DNA of 43,649 bases, taken from positions 1-43,649 of the forward strand of contig JAAAOT010000270.1 in assembly GCA_009908725.1 (NCBI GenBank). Direction: 5' to 3'. The notes below the pieces were generated by a model. It did not search any database. It saw only the letters and a program-made list of their open reading frames with translations, and had not been told where the DNA came from. The position numbers and the translations under genes are program-made. Numbering within the stretch: the stretch's first letter is position 1; every line of letters begins with the position of its first letter. This document shows, piece after piece, positions 1 to 7,277 of the stretch. This DNA comes from Bacteroidota bacterium. GTDB lineage: Bacteria; Bacteroidota; Rhodothermia; Rhodothermales; Salinibacteraceae.

Positions 1-1
1 C

Positions 2-487
2 GACGTATCCATGGCCTGCATGGACTTCAGCTTTATCGGCGGGTCGATGGGATCGGTTGTAGGGGAGACGATCGCCCGTGCTATCAAGCGCGCCTACACC
101 CGGAAGATTCCGCTTGTCATTATCTCACAAAGCGGTGGCGCACGGATGATGGAGGGCGCGCTCAGCCTCATGCAAATGGCGAAAACCAGCGCCCATCTCG
201 CGCGCCTCGACGAGGCCGGATTGCCGTACATTTCCGTGCTAACGCATCCGACGACCGGAGGCGTGACGGCGTCCTTTTCCATGCTCGGAGACATCCACAT
301 CGCCGAGCCGGAGGCCCTCATCGGCTTTGCCGGCCCCCGCGTCATCCGGGAAACGATCGGCTCCGACCTGCCGGACGGCTTCCAGCGCTCGGAGTTCTTG
401 CTTGAGCGCGGTTTCGTCGACATGGTGGTTGACCGCCGTCGCCTTCGCCAGCGGATCATCCACCTCTTCGATATGCTCATGGCGTAA
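2..487 (+). CDS. accD: Acetyl-CoA carboxylase carboxyltransferase subunit beta (3' part)
   Basis: This is the C-terminal part of AccD, which with AccA forms the carboxyltransferase that moves CO2 from carboxybiotin to acetyl-CoA, giving malonyl-CoA for fatty acid synthesis in the cytoplasm. The reading frame is open from the window edge; the visible part has the crotonase-fold features of the family: [16 protein letters not shown], the [12 protein letters not shown] oxyanion-type segment, [16 protein letters not shown], and [13 protein letters not shown]. It ends with the usual [15 protein letters not shown] tail. The N-terminal zinc ribbon lies outside the window, so the gene is cut by the window edge rather than broken. 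An intrinsic terminator follows about 40 bp downstream. Identification is secure. Confidence 0.96.
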   Translation, partial: DVSMACMDFSFIGGSMGSVVGETIARAIKRAYTRKIPLVIISQSGGARMMEGALSLMQMAKTSAHLARLDEAGLPYISVLTHPTTGGVTASFSMLGDIHIAEPEALIGFAGPRVIRETIGSDLPDGFQRSEFLLERGFVDMVVDRRRLRQRIIHLFDMLMA

Positions 488-525
488 GACCGGGCACGAT
501 CACCTCACCCGAGAAGCAAATCCCC

Positions 526-555
526 CGCCTGCCGCACACCGCGGCGGGCGTTTTT
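526..555 (+). terminator. Intrinsic terminator after accD
   Basis: A 10-bp GC-rich stem (526-535 with 541-550, one G-U pair) with a 5-nt loop is followed directly by five T residues. It lies 39 bp after the accD stop and separates accD from the next gene. The remaining stretch up to the next start (556-753) shows no gene I can support. Confidence 0.9.
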
Positions 556-753
556 GCTATACGGCCACGGTGTGGGTTATCACGCTTCGCGTAACACCCC
601 GATGCAGCGTGCGTACATGGATGTCTTGGATAAATCTGTGTGTACCTGCCGTGTCCCGTGTACCTTTACCGCGTCCAAGATATTTATAAGCAAAGCGTCG
701 TCCACTTAGGCGTGAAGCTGTCCTCGCTTTCTGATGTTCTCTGCTCCTCTTGT

Positions 754-2184
754 ATGTCATTTCCACGTCGAACGCTGCTCACAGGACTCCTGCTCATTTT
801 TGCCTTTCCGGTGATGGTTGCCGGGCAGGACACGGGAGGTGAGGATCCTCCGACGTCACCTCCGGGATACACGACGCCATCGGACGTTAGTGACGTGACC
901 CGGTACCGTCTCCCGACGTGGTCGTATACAAATCTCTGGCTGAACTTTTCAGGACAGGGTAATCGCTCCACGCAGTCGTCTACCGTGGAGGGCCCGATCC
1001 GGGTCGACCGGGACCAGACGCGATCGTCTCTAACGACGTCGTTTCGTCCCCAGGCGGAGACGTTCTACGAAAGCGAGCGGCGGACCTTTGAACTGCTCGT
1101 CACGCCAGTATTCGATTACGACCGGAGAACGCTGGATCGAGATGAAGGCAATGCAAGTCGGGAGGAGGAACTGCGCACGGTAACTTCCGCGATCGGCGTG
1201 TAACTGGAATGGAATGAATACGTGCAGGGCGATTTCTTCCTCACCGCCCGGACCTCGAACCGTGCCGCGTATGTGCATCGCTCGTCTGTAATTGATGAGC
1301 CGACGGTGCCGGAAGACGACGTTGCGGATCTTGGCGTGGCGTACCGGAGCAGTGCCCGGCTTGGCATCGGATTCGGGCGCGTACGAGATGTGACGCCGGT
1401 CATACGCGCCCTCCGCGTGCGGGAACGTCTGAAGGCGCTCGGGCGGGACGAGGTGATGGGACGGGAGGCCGTCCAGGCGGCCGCTCAGGCGTTCGCGCGT
1501 CGACCCGGATATACGGCGATTTACGACCGGCCGGACAAGTATTTCTGGAACGACCTGTTCTCCGAAATCGGCGATGGGACCGATGGCCTGGCACCGGGCG
1601 AAGTGTTCTACGTGGCGGAGGCGCTGCAGGAACCGGTCGGCCGACGTCTCGAAGGCGGCGAGGTTCGGGCCGGAGTGACGCTCGCTTACGACAACGAGCT
1701 TGAGCGAACGGAGGATAACGGTGTGCTTACGCGGCGCAATCGTGACATTGAATCCGCTTATGGACTCTTTGCCTCCGGGGAGTACTTCACGAACCTGGGG
1801 CTCCGCCAGCAGGTCGGAGTCGTTCTCGATGCACGATATTCGCGACCGACGGAGGACGATCGGACTACCGACTCGGCGTCGCGCGTTACCCTCGACGCCA
1901 CCTGGCTTTATGACGTAGCGGACCGGTTTCGGCTGGACTCGCGGGTCAATGCGAGGTATGCCCGAACGCAGCGTACGGAGCCGTTCGACATCACGGAATC
2001 AGCGATTGGTGTGAGCGTGCAGACGGACGCCCGCGTCTTCGTCGAGAATCGCCTCGCCGTGACCGCCGGCGTTGGGTATGCGTACGACTACGAGGATCAG
2101 GGAGACCGTGCGGATCAGACCTCGCGTGGCATGTTCTTCGATATCGGCGTCCGGTACTACCTCTTCCGGAGCCTGAACATCTGA
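754..2184 (+). pseudogene. Outer-membrane beta-barrel protein interrupted by one in-frame stop
   Basis: Two open stretches, 754-1200 and 1204-2184, lie in the same frame and are separated only by a TAA at 1201-1203. The ATG at 754 starts a signal peptide (positive MSFPRR, then a hydrophobic core ending near VAGQD). Both parts alternate polar and hydrophobic residues as in beta-strands. The chain ends in FFDIGVRYYLFRSLNI; a terminal strand closing a barrel is expected there. The stop falls inside a strand-like segment (TSAIGV, stop, LEWNEYVQGDFF), so removing it restores a continuous protein of about 476 residues. A short helical segment (about RVRERLKALGRDEV to AAAQAFARRP) sits between two strand-rich parts. 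I do not recognise a named family. Either a recent nonsense mutation or a sequencing error would explain it; a GTG at 1222 could restart translation but would leave no signal peptide. Confidence 0.7.
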
Positions 2185-2239
2185 CCCGGACCGTCCCCGA
2201 ATGGCTGCGCCTAAACCACACACGCCGCCGCACGCCTCA

Positions 2240-2308
2240 CATCGCCGCACGCCACCCCACCCCCACCGTCGCCGCACACCCCCCATCGCCGCACACCCCC
2301 ACCGTCGC
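2240..2308. repeat. Degenerate direct repeats beside a palindrome
   Basis: Short C-rich words are repeated: ACCCCCACCGTCGC occurs at 2259-2272 and 2295-2308 (36-bp step), and CATCGCCGCAC at 2240-2250 and 2284-2294. The second copy of the 14-mer is part of the left arm of the adjoining palindrome, so the palindrome looks as if it grew from, or slipped into, this repeat. No coding potential is apparent. Confidence 0.7.
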
Positions 2309-2333
2309 ACGGCCGTGCGACGGTGGGGGTGTG
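2292..2333. repeat. 42-bp perfect palindrome, copy 1
   Basis: Both strands read identically over 42 bp (21-bp arms, no loop; centre between 2312 and 2313). The central 32 bp (2297-2328), with half-arm CCCCACCGTCGCACGG, is identical to the palindrome at 22359-22390. It sits between convergent genes: the beta-barrel gene ends at 2184 and ridA ends at 2375. There is no T-tract on either side, so it is not a textbook intrinsic terminator, but it could act as a bidirectional terminator or 3' stabiliser. Alternatively it is a dispersed REP-like element. Confidence 0.9.
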
Positions 2334-2374
2334 GGTCCGGTCGTACCCGGTAATCAACGAGATACTATCTGGGA

Positions 2375-2779
2375 TCAGAGGTTCTCAGCACGCCCGGTCT
2401 GAACGGCGATCGCTTCGATCTCGACCTGGTATCCGTAGTGCAACTCACGCGTCGGGACAACCGCACGTGCGGGTCGGTGGTCTCCGAAAAATGCAGCGTA
2501 CACATCGTTCACCCGACTCCATAGATTGATGTCCGACACGTACACTGTCGTTTTGAGAACGTGATTGATGTCTGATCCCGCAGCCCGTAGTACAGCAGCG
2601 ACATTATCCAATGCTTGCTGCGTTTGAGCTTCGATTGTTCCTGGTTCGCGGGAGGCGCCGTCCGCACCCGTGGGATCGACCGGCAATTGGCCAGACACGT
2701 AGACGATCCCATTAAATACCCGGGCCTGTTCGTAGTGGCCGGCGGGGTGCGGAGCGTTGTCAGTGGAGATGACGTGCAT
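2375..2779 (-). CDS. ridA: RidA family reactive enamine/imine deaminase
   Basis: RidA hydrolyses 2-aminoacrylate and related enamine/imine intermediates released by PLP dehydratases, protecting PLP enzymes from damage. The 134-residue product is normal family length and shows the family pattern: ARVFNGIVYVSGQLPVDP near the N-terminus, TQQALDNVAAVLRAAGSD, KTTVYVSDINLWSRVNDVYAAFFGDHRPAR in the middle, and VEIEAIAV at the end. An Arg in the RPARAVVPTRE segment is the likely carboxylate-binding residue. I chose the ATG at 2779 (MHVISTD) because the upstream extension to 2845 is not conserved in the family. It is the last gene of a minus-strand run that also encodes a threonine/serine dehydratase (10992-11999), which makes exactly the intermediates RidA clears. 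Confidence 0.9.
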   Translation of the reverse strand: MHVISTDNAPHPAGHYEQARVFNGIVYVSGQLPVDPTGADGASREPGTIEAQTQQALDNVAAVLRAAGSDINHVLKTTVYVSDINLWSRVNDVYAAFFGDHRPARAVVPTRELHYGYQVEIEAIAVQTGRAENL

Positions 2780-2851
2780 AGCAACAGCGGATCGATGAGC
2801 GGAAGCAATAAGGACAATCAAGACACGCGAGGCGCGTCGATACACCTGGAC

Positions 2852-3652
2852 TCAGTCGACTTGCACCAGTGCAACGATTGGAAACTGGGAGCCAGGTGCA
2901 GTGTCCGTAGCAATCGCTGTGACATGACGGCCCGGCGGGAAGGACGCTCCGCCCGTCCCGATCGGTAGCTCGAGCGGGCCGACCTGTGTTGGGACCGTAA
3001 GGATCCGTCCCTCCGAGGGGATCGTCTCGACGGCGAATGAGCTTGACCCCGATGGAAAGGTTTCTGTGAAGGACACACCCTCAATCAACCGGTTGTCGGG
3101 TTGGGCGTCACCGCCCGGGGGAACGAGGAAGATGTCGACGGGTGGAGCCGAGGCGGATGCGTGGATGAGACGAAGCCCGATCTCATCGTCGGCGAGGTCC
3201 GGGAACTCATCCCGGAGGATGATAGCCTGCGGGGTCGACGTGCCCGCATTCTGTCCGGCGGCCAGTCCTCCGGCGAGAACGACCATGTATTGTGCGTCTG
3301 CCTCGAGCTGTGAGGCATCGACGGTCAGTAGCGAGGAACCGTCCTCCGACTGGACTTCGACGGTCCCCTCGACTGGCACGTCCTCATAGTCGGTCAGCGC
3401 CGGGTCGGTCGCAGGATCTCGGTTGAACGTGAAGCCAGTCACAACTTGCTCTCCGTTGGCCAGGATGGTAAGGTTCTCAGCGTCTGCGGAGGCGTGCAGG
3501 AACCGGACTTCGGCGGTGGCCACCGTGCCTTCGTTGTCTCCGCCGCTGTCGCATGCGGAAAAGAAAGCCACCGCGAGGAAGCCGAGTAGAAGCAGGAGCG
3601 GGAATGTCGTGTACCGGGATCGACGGGTCGACGGCAGGAGAATACAGATCAT
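2852..3652 (-). CDS. DUF4397 lipoprotein
   Basis: A 266-residue predicted lipoprotein. The N-terminus has basic residues, a long hydrophobic run, and a lipobox FFSAC with the lipidated Cys at about residue 34, followed by a flexible DSGGDNEG linker. The rest has two DUF4397-type halves: the first begins VRFLHASADAENLTILANG, and the second contains LRLIHASASAPPVDIFLVPPG. DUF4397 proteins are exported, immunoglobulin-like modules of unknown role that are common in Bacteroidota and related phyla. It follows the BKACE gene by 70 bp on the same strand and precedes ridA by 72 bp. Its link to the catabolic genes is positional only. The fold call is good; no function can be assigned. Confidence 0.82.
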   Translation of the reverse strand: MICILLPSTRRSRYTTFPLLLLLGFLAVAFFSACDSGGDNEGTVATAEVRFLHASADAENLTILANGEQVVTGFTFNRDPATDPALTDYEDVPVEGTVEVQSEDGSSLLTVDASQLEADAQYMVVLAGGLAAGQNAGTSTPQAIILRDEFPDLADDEIGLRLIHASASAPPVDIFLVPPGGDAQPDNRLIEGVSFTETFPSGSSSFAVETIPSEGRILTVPTQVGPLELPIGTGGASFPPGRHVTAIATDTAPGSQFPIVALVQVD

Positions 3653-3722
3653 GGGATTGCGGGAGTATCTTGGAAAGGGACAAGTACAGGATCGACGAAA
3701 CGGAAAATGAGCGTGTGCAGTG

Positions 3723-4706
3723 CTAGGAGGATGCTGTAGATCCGTAGGTTGTAGGCGTCTTCGACAGGCCGAGCATGCTGCGGGCCTCTGCGGGCGTGGC
3801 GACCTCCCGATTGAGTTCCTGGGCGATACGAACGGCCCTTTCGACCAACTGCGCGTTGTCGGCCGCTTCGCCGCGACGGTAGTAGATGTTGTCCTCCAGT
3901 CCGACCCGGACGTGTCCGCCCATTAGCATCGCCAGCGTCGTCATAGGCAACTGGTGACGGCCGATGCCGGAGCAGAGCCAGAGGGTGTCTTCGGGCATCT
4001 CGCGGAGTAACTGCAGCACGTTGTCGACGGTCGGCAGGCTGGACGCCTGGTAGCCCATTACCGTCTGAATCCAGTAGGGTGGTTCGAGTAGGTTGCGGTC
4101 GATCAGGTGGTCGACTAGGCGGAGCGATCCGGTGTGATAGGTCTCAAGCTCCGGTTTGATACCCCTCGATTTCATCGTGGAGGCAAACTCGCGGATTTGT
4201 CCAAAGGTAAAGGGAATGCAGGCGTCGATGTGGTCCTCCGGTCGAGGGTGTTCGAATGAGGAGGGACGTGCCTTCAGGGTGAACTCGGACATGTCGGGCG
4301 AGAGGTTGAGGGAGGCCACCTCCGGCTGGGCGTCGAGGCATGACTGCCGGTCCTCCATGTCGACGTAGAAATCGGCCCCGGTTGTGTTGTTGATGATGGC
4401 GTCCGGACACCGGTCGCGGATCCGACGGTTCACCTCCCACCACGTGTCGGTCCTGGTCGCGCCCTTCCATCGTGTTTCGGGGGAGCGGGCGTGCACGTGG
4501 ATCATCGACGCGCCGGCCTCGCACGCTGCTTGGGCGGCTTCGGCAATCTGCTCCGGTGTTTCAGGAATCGAGGCGTTGTACTCCTTTCCCTGAATGCCTC
4601 CGTTGATGGCGCAGCAGATGATGACGGGCGGCATGCCGTCTCGGAGCGCATCAAGGTAGTCGTCGGCACGGGCGTAGCGCCAGAGGTGGTCGAACGAAGC
4701 ATCCAT
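3723..4706 (-). CDS. BKACE family beta-keto acid cleavage enzyme (DUF849)
   Basis: BKACE enzymes condense a beta-keto acid with acetyl-CoA and split it into acetoacetyl-CoA and a shortened acid; the founding member, Kce, acts on 3-keto-5-aminohexanoate in lysine fermentation. This 327-residue protein has the TIM-barrel hallmarks: IHVHARSP with metal-binding His at about 70 and 72, NNTTGADF, and VRVGLEDNIYYRRG with Glu/Asp at about 271-272. It is about 50 residues longer than Kce, mostly as an N-terminal extension (MDASFDHLWRYARADDY...). The usual Gly-Ala-Glu turn after the first strand is replaced by NGGIQGKE, so its substrate probably differs from that of Kce. The 3-hydroxyacyl-CoA-dehydrogenase-like gene 55 bp upstream would logically supply a beta-keto substrate. 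Family secure, substrate unknown. Confidence 0.9.
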   Translation of the reverse strand: MDASFDHLWRYARADDYLDALRDGMPPVIICCAINGGIQGKEYNASIPETPEQIAEAAQAACEAGASMIHVHARSPETRWKGATRTDTWWEVNRRIRDRCPDAIINNTTGADFYVDMEDRQSCLDAQPEVASLNLSPDMSEFTLKARPSSFEHPRPEDHIDACIPFTFGQIREFASTMKSRGIKPELETYHTGSLRLVDHLIDRNLLEPPYWIQTVMGYQASSLPTVDNVLQLLREMPEDTLWLCSGIGRHQLPMTTLAMLMGGHVRVGLEDNIYYRRGEAADNAQLVERAVRIAQELNREVATPAEARSMLGLSKTPTTYGSTASS

Positions 4707-4761
4707 CGCGGGAAAGGTTGTTGAGAAGAGGAATCAGATGGTGGACGGCGGACAGCAAAGA

Positions 4762-5715
4762 TCAGGGTAGATTCGAGAGCCAGCCATCTTGTTCGTAGGC
4801 TGGGTTGGGATAGGTGTAGAATCCCTCGCCCGTCTTCACGCCGAGTTTGCCGGCCTCAATCATATCGTCCAAGACGGGCGGCGGCCGGTCGGACGGTGAG
4901 CCGCTCTCACGGTAGTACATCATCTCGATATCGCGGACCACGTCGAGTCCCACTTTGTCCATCAGGCCGCATGGTCCCATCGACGCGTCCCACTCGAGCA
5001 TCCAGCCCCGGTCGATATCTTCGGGCGTGGCGTAGGCGCCGTCGACGAGAAAGAGCGTCTCCTTCTTGATTGCCCGCCAGATGCGATTGACGGCGTATCC
5101 CATGATCTCGCGGCGCACGCGAATTGGGACGAGACCCAGCCGGCGGACGAAGCCAAGGATGGCCTCCATGGTTTGTGGTGCCGTGCCCGGATGGCCCATC
5201 ACCTCCACCTTGCGGTCGTCCGGTGGGCCGAAGTTAACGTTAGCCACCCGCTCCGGCCGTGTCGTTGCGTCGGCGAGCCACGAGCCGGGAATCGAGGAGG
5301 TGTTCGTCACGATCCACGCCTCCGGGGCGGCGGCCCGATCGATGTCGGCGAACACACGTCGCTTGAGGTCGACGTCTTCGGGGACCGCCTCGATCACGAG
5401 ATCGGCGCCGGCGACGGCCCCGGAAAGATCCGTGTGAGTGGACAGGTCGGCTATGCTGCTCTCAGAGACGGTGTGACCATGATCGTCTCGGCCATCGCTG
5501 CGCCCATCGAGCAGTTGGTTCACCGCGTGGCGGGCGTCCTCAACCGTCGCCGGATCGACGTCGTAAAGTCGCGCAGGAATACCTTCTTTAATGCAGCCGT
5601 ACGCGATGCGTCGGCCCATCGTCCCTGCACCCACGATGCCCACGCGTTGCACATGCGCAGTGTCGGGTGAATCCGACGGAGTGTCGTGTTGCGCGTTGGT
5701 CCGGGAGGTTGTCAT
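4762..5715 (-). CDS. 3-hydroxyacyl-CoA dehydrogenase family protein, catalytic His replaced
   Basis: A 317-residue NAD-dependent dehydrogenase of the 3-hydroxyacyl-CoA / L-carnitine dehydrogenase family. The N-terminal Rossmann domain has GIVGAGTMG (about 26-34) and YDVD for the adenosine ribose; VIEAVPED and TNTSS match the family. The C-terminal domain has MGYAVNRIW, ATPEDIDRG, MGPCGLMDKVGLDVV and LGVKTGEGFYTYP. Where the family normally has HxFNP with a catalytic His, this protein reads VNFGPP, which puts Asn at about 161, while the partner Glu (KVEV, about 171) is kept. It may therefore act on an unusual substrate or by altered chemistry. The start ATG overlaps the permease stop by 4 bp (ATGA), implying translational coupling. 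Upstream open frame on this strand is a shadow of the permease. Confidence 0.85.
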   Translation of the reverse strand: MTTSRTNAQHDTPSDSPDTAHVQRVGIVGAGTMGRRIAYGCIKEGIPARLYDVDPATVEDARHAVNQLLDGRSDGRDDHGHTVSESSIADLSTHTDLSGAVAGADLVIEAVPEDVDLKRRVFADIDRAAAPEAWIVTNTSSIPGSWLADATTRPERVANVNFGPPDDRKVEVMGHPGTAPQTMEAILGFVRRLGLVPIRVRREIMGYAVNRIWRAIKKETLFLVDGAYATPEDIDRGWMLEWDASMGPCGLMDKVGLDVVRDIEMMYYRESGSPSDRPPPVLDDMIEAGKLGVKTGEGFYTYPNPAYEQDGWLSNLP

Positions 5716-7256
5716 GACGTCGCACGTTCTTTTCGGTCGGAAGTATGAGGTGCGTCGGAGATGGAGGGCACCGCACGGGAAGGTGACTCCGGCGATGCGT
5801 CTGCGCCGGTCGGAAGCGATGCTCCGAAGATGAGCTGCCGTCTCGTGTTCTCGGTGACCTCGTTGCGGACCCGGCGAGCCATCCACCAGAAGCAAGCACC
5901 TAGGACGATCCAGACGGCTAGCAGCGCCCACTCCATCGGAATCCCCTCGGCACTGACGTACGGGTCGCGCAGGCTGAGGAAAACGAAGAAGGCAGCCCCG
6001 ATGACGCCGAGCATCATGACCAAGCGTCCGCCAGGCACCCGAAACGGCCGCGACAGGTCCGGCCGCTGCACGCGCATGCGGAGGGTGCCGACGCACACGA
6101 GCAGAAAGACGGCGGCCCAGCAGATAACACCCATGTTGAGCACCGGGGTAAGGCCGCCCTGACCAAGGGGTACACCGAGCGCCCCGACGGCTCCGACGAA
6201 CAAGACGGCTCCTGTCGGGGACCGGAAGCGCGAATGGACTGCTTTGAAGGCAGGTGGGATCATGCGAGCACGACCGAGGGCGAACAACAGCCGAGAAGCC
6301 GCCATGAAGATGGCGTTCCAGCTTGTGAGTAGGCCCAGCAGGGCGGCAGCGAGAACCAAGTCGGCCACAATTGGGGAGTCGAACGTCGCCCGAAAGGCGG
6401 CCGCGGCGGGAAGTTCGTCGAGGGCGAGCAGTTCTGGCCATGGCATCGCCATCGACGCCGACACGATGACGAGAACGTAGAAGACGCCTGCGAGCCCAAC
6501 GGCCAGCACCATCATCCACCCCACGGACCTTAGCGAGGTCGATGCGTCCTTCTCCTCCAACACCTGTGGGATCGTATCGAACCCGGCGAGGAAGTATGGA
6601 GCGGTCATCAGTACGGCAAGTATCCCCGGAATCACGGAGGCCCTTCCAGCATCGGTTTCCTGGAACAGCGGGTAGAGATTGTCGACCTCGCCCCACCCGA
6701 TACCGGCCACGATGAACCCGAGACTGGCCGTGATGAAGAGGGCCGTGAGGATATTTTGCACCTGCGCCCCCCAGCGAATGCCGAGATAATGCAGGCCCGT
6801 GAATCCGGCCATGCCGGCCATCCCAATTGCGATGCTCCCGACATAGACCGGGTCGCTGCCCACTGTGTACAACTCGGGGCCGCGGAGCACCGGAAACAGC
6901 GTCTCCAGGAGCATCGCCAGCGAGATCGCCTCCCATGCGACCACCGAGATGTACGCCAGAGCCAGAAGCCACCCGGTGAGGTATGACGTGCGGAGACCGT
7001 ACATCTCGTAGGTGTACGCCATCTCGCCGCCTGAAACCGGGAAGATGGAGGCCGTTTCGGCGTACGTCACAGCAATAAGCATCATCATGAGGGTGCCGAG
7101 CACGAACCCGAGCACCGCACCGGCCGGGCCTGCAGGAGAGAGCCAGAAGCCGAGATAGATCACCCACCCGACGCCGACGATCGTCCCGAACGCCATCGTA
7201 AAGTACTGTGTCGTCGTGACGACCTTGTTCAGTTCTTCGCGGTCTACGGTGGACAT
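5712..7256 (-). CDS. APC superfamily amino acid permease
   Basis: A 514-residue inner-membrane transporter of the amino acid-polyamine-organocation superfamily. The N-terminus has the TM1 unwound-helix motif FGTIVGVGWVIY, followed by about 12 hydrophobic helices with short loops. TM2-TM3 carry the family pattern ETASIFPVSGGEMAYTYEMYG. AGFDTIPQVLEEKDAS lies in the loop after TM6, and SRLLFALGRARMIPPAF after TM8. A hydrophilic tail of about 60 residues ends the protein. It very likely imports an amino acid or amine by proton or sodium symport; the substrate is not readable from sequence. It lies 21 bp after the CocE hydrolase gene and overlaps the dehydrogenase start by 4 bp, so these three genes almost certainly share a transcript. 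Confidence 0.9.
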   Translation of the reverse strand: MSTVDREELNKVVTTTQYFTMAFGTIVGVGWVIYLGFWLSPAGPAGAVLGFVLGTLMMMLIAVTYAETASIFPVSGGEMAYTYEMYGLRTSYLTGWLLALAYISVVAWEAISLAMLLETLFPVLRGPELYTVGSDPVYVGSIAIGMAGMAGFTGLHYLGIRWGAQVQNILTALFITASLGFIVAGIGWGEVDNLYPLFQETDAGRASVIPGILAVLMTAPYFLAGFDTIPQVLEEKDASTSLRSVGWMMVLAVGLAGVFYVLVIVSASMAMPWPELLALDELPAAAAFRATFDSPIVADLVLAAALLGLLTSWNAIFMAASRLLFALGRARMIPPAFKAVHSRFRSPTGAVLFVGAVGALGVPLGQGGLTPVLNMGVICWAAVFLLVCVGTLRMRVQRPDLSRPFRVPGGRLVMMLGVIGAAFFVFLSLRDPYVSAEGIPMEWALLAVWIVLGACFWWMARRVRNEVTENTRRQLIFGASLPTGADASPESPSRAVPSISDAPHTSDRKERATS

Positions 7257-7277
7257 AAGAGGGGGAGGGGTTCGGAG

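Noticed and set aside
1201-1230. Programmed read-through or recoding of the TAA in the beta-barrel gene
   Set aside because: No hairpin or slippery sequence was seen after the stop, and TAA is the least leaky stop; a mutation or sequencing error is simpler.
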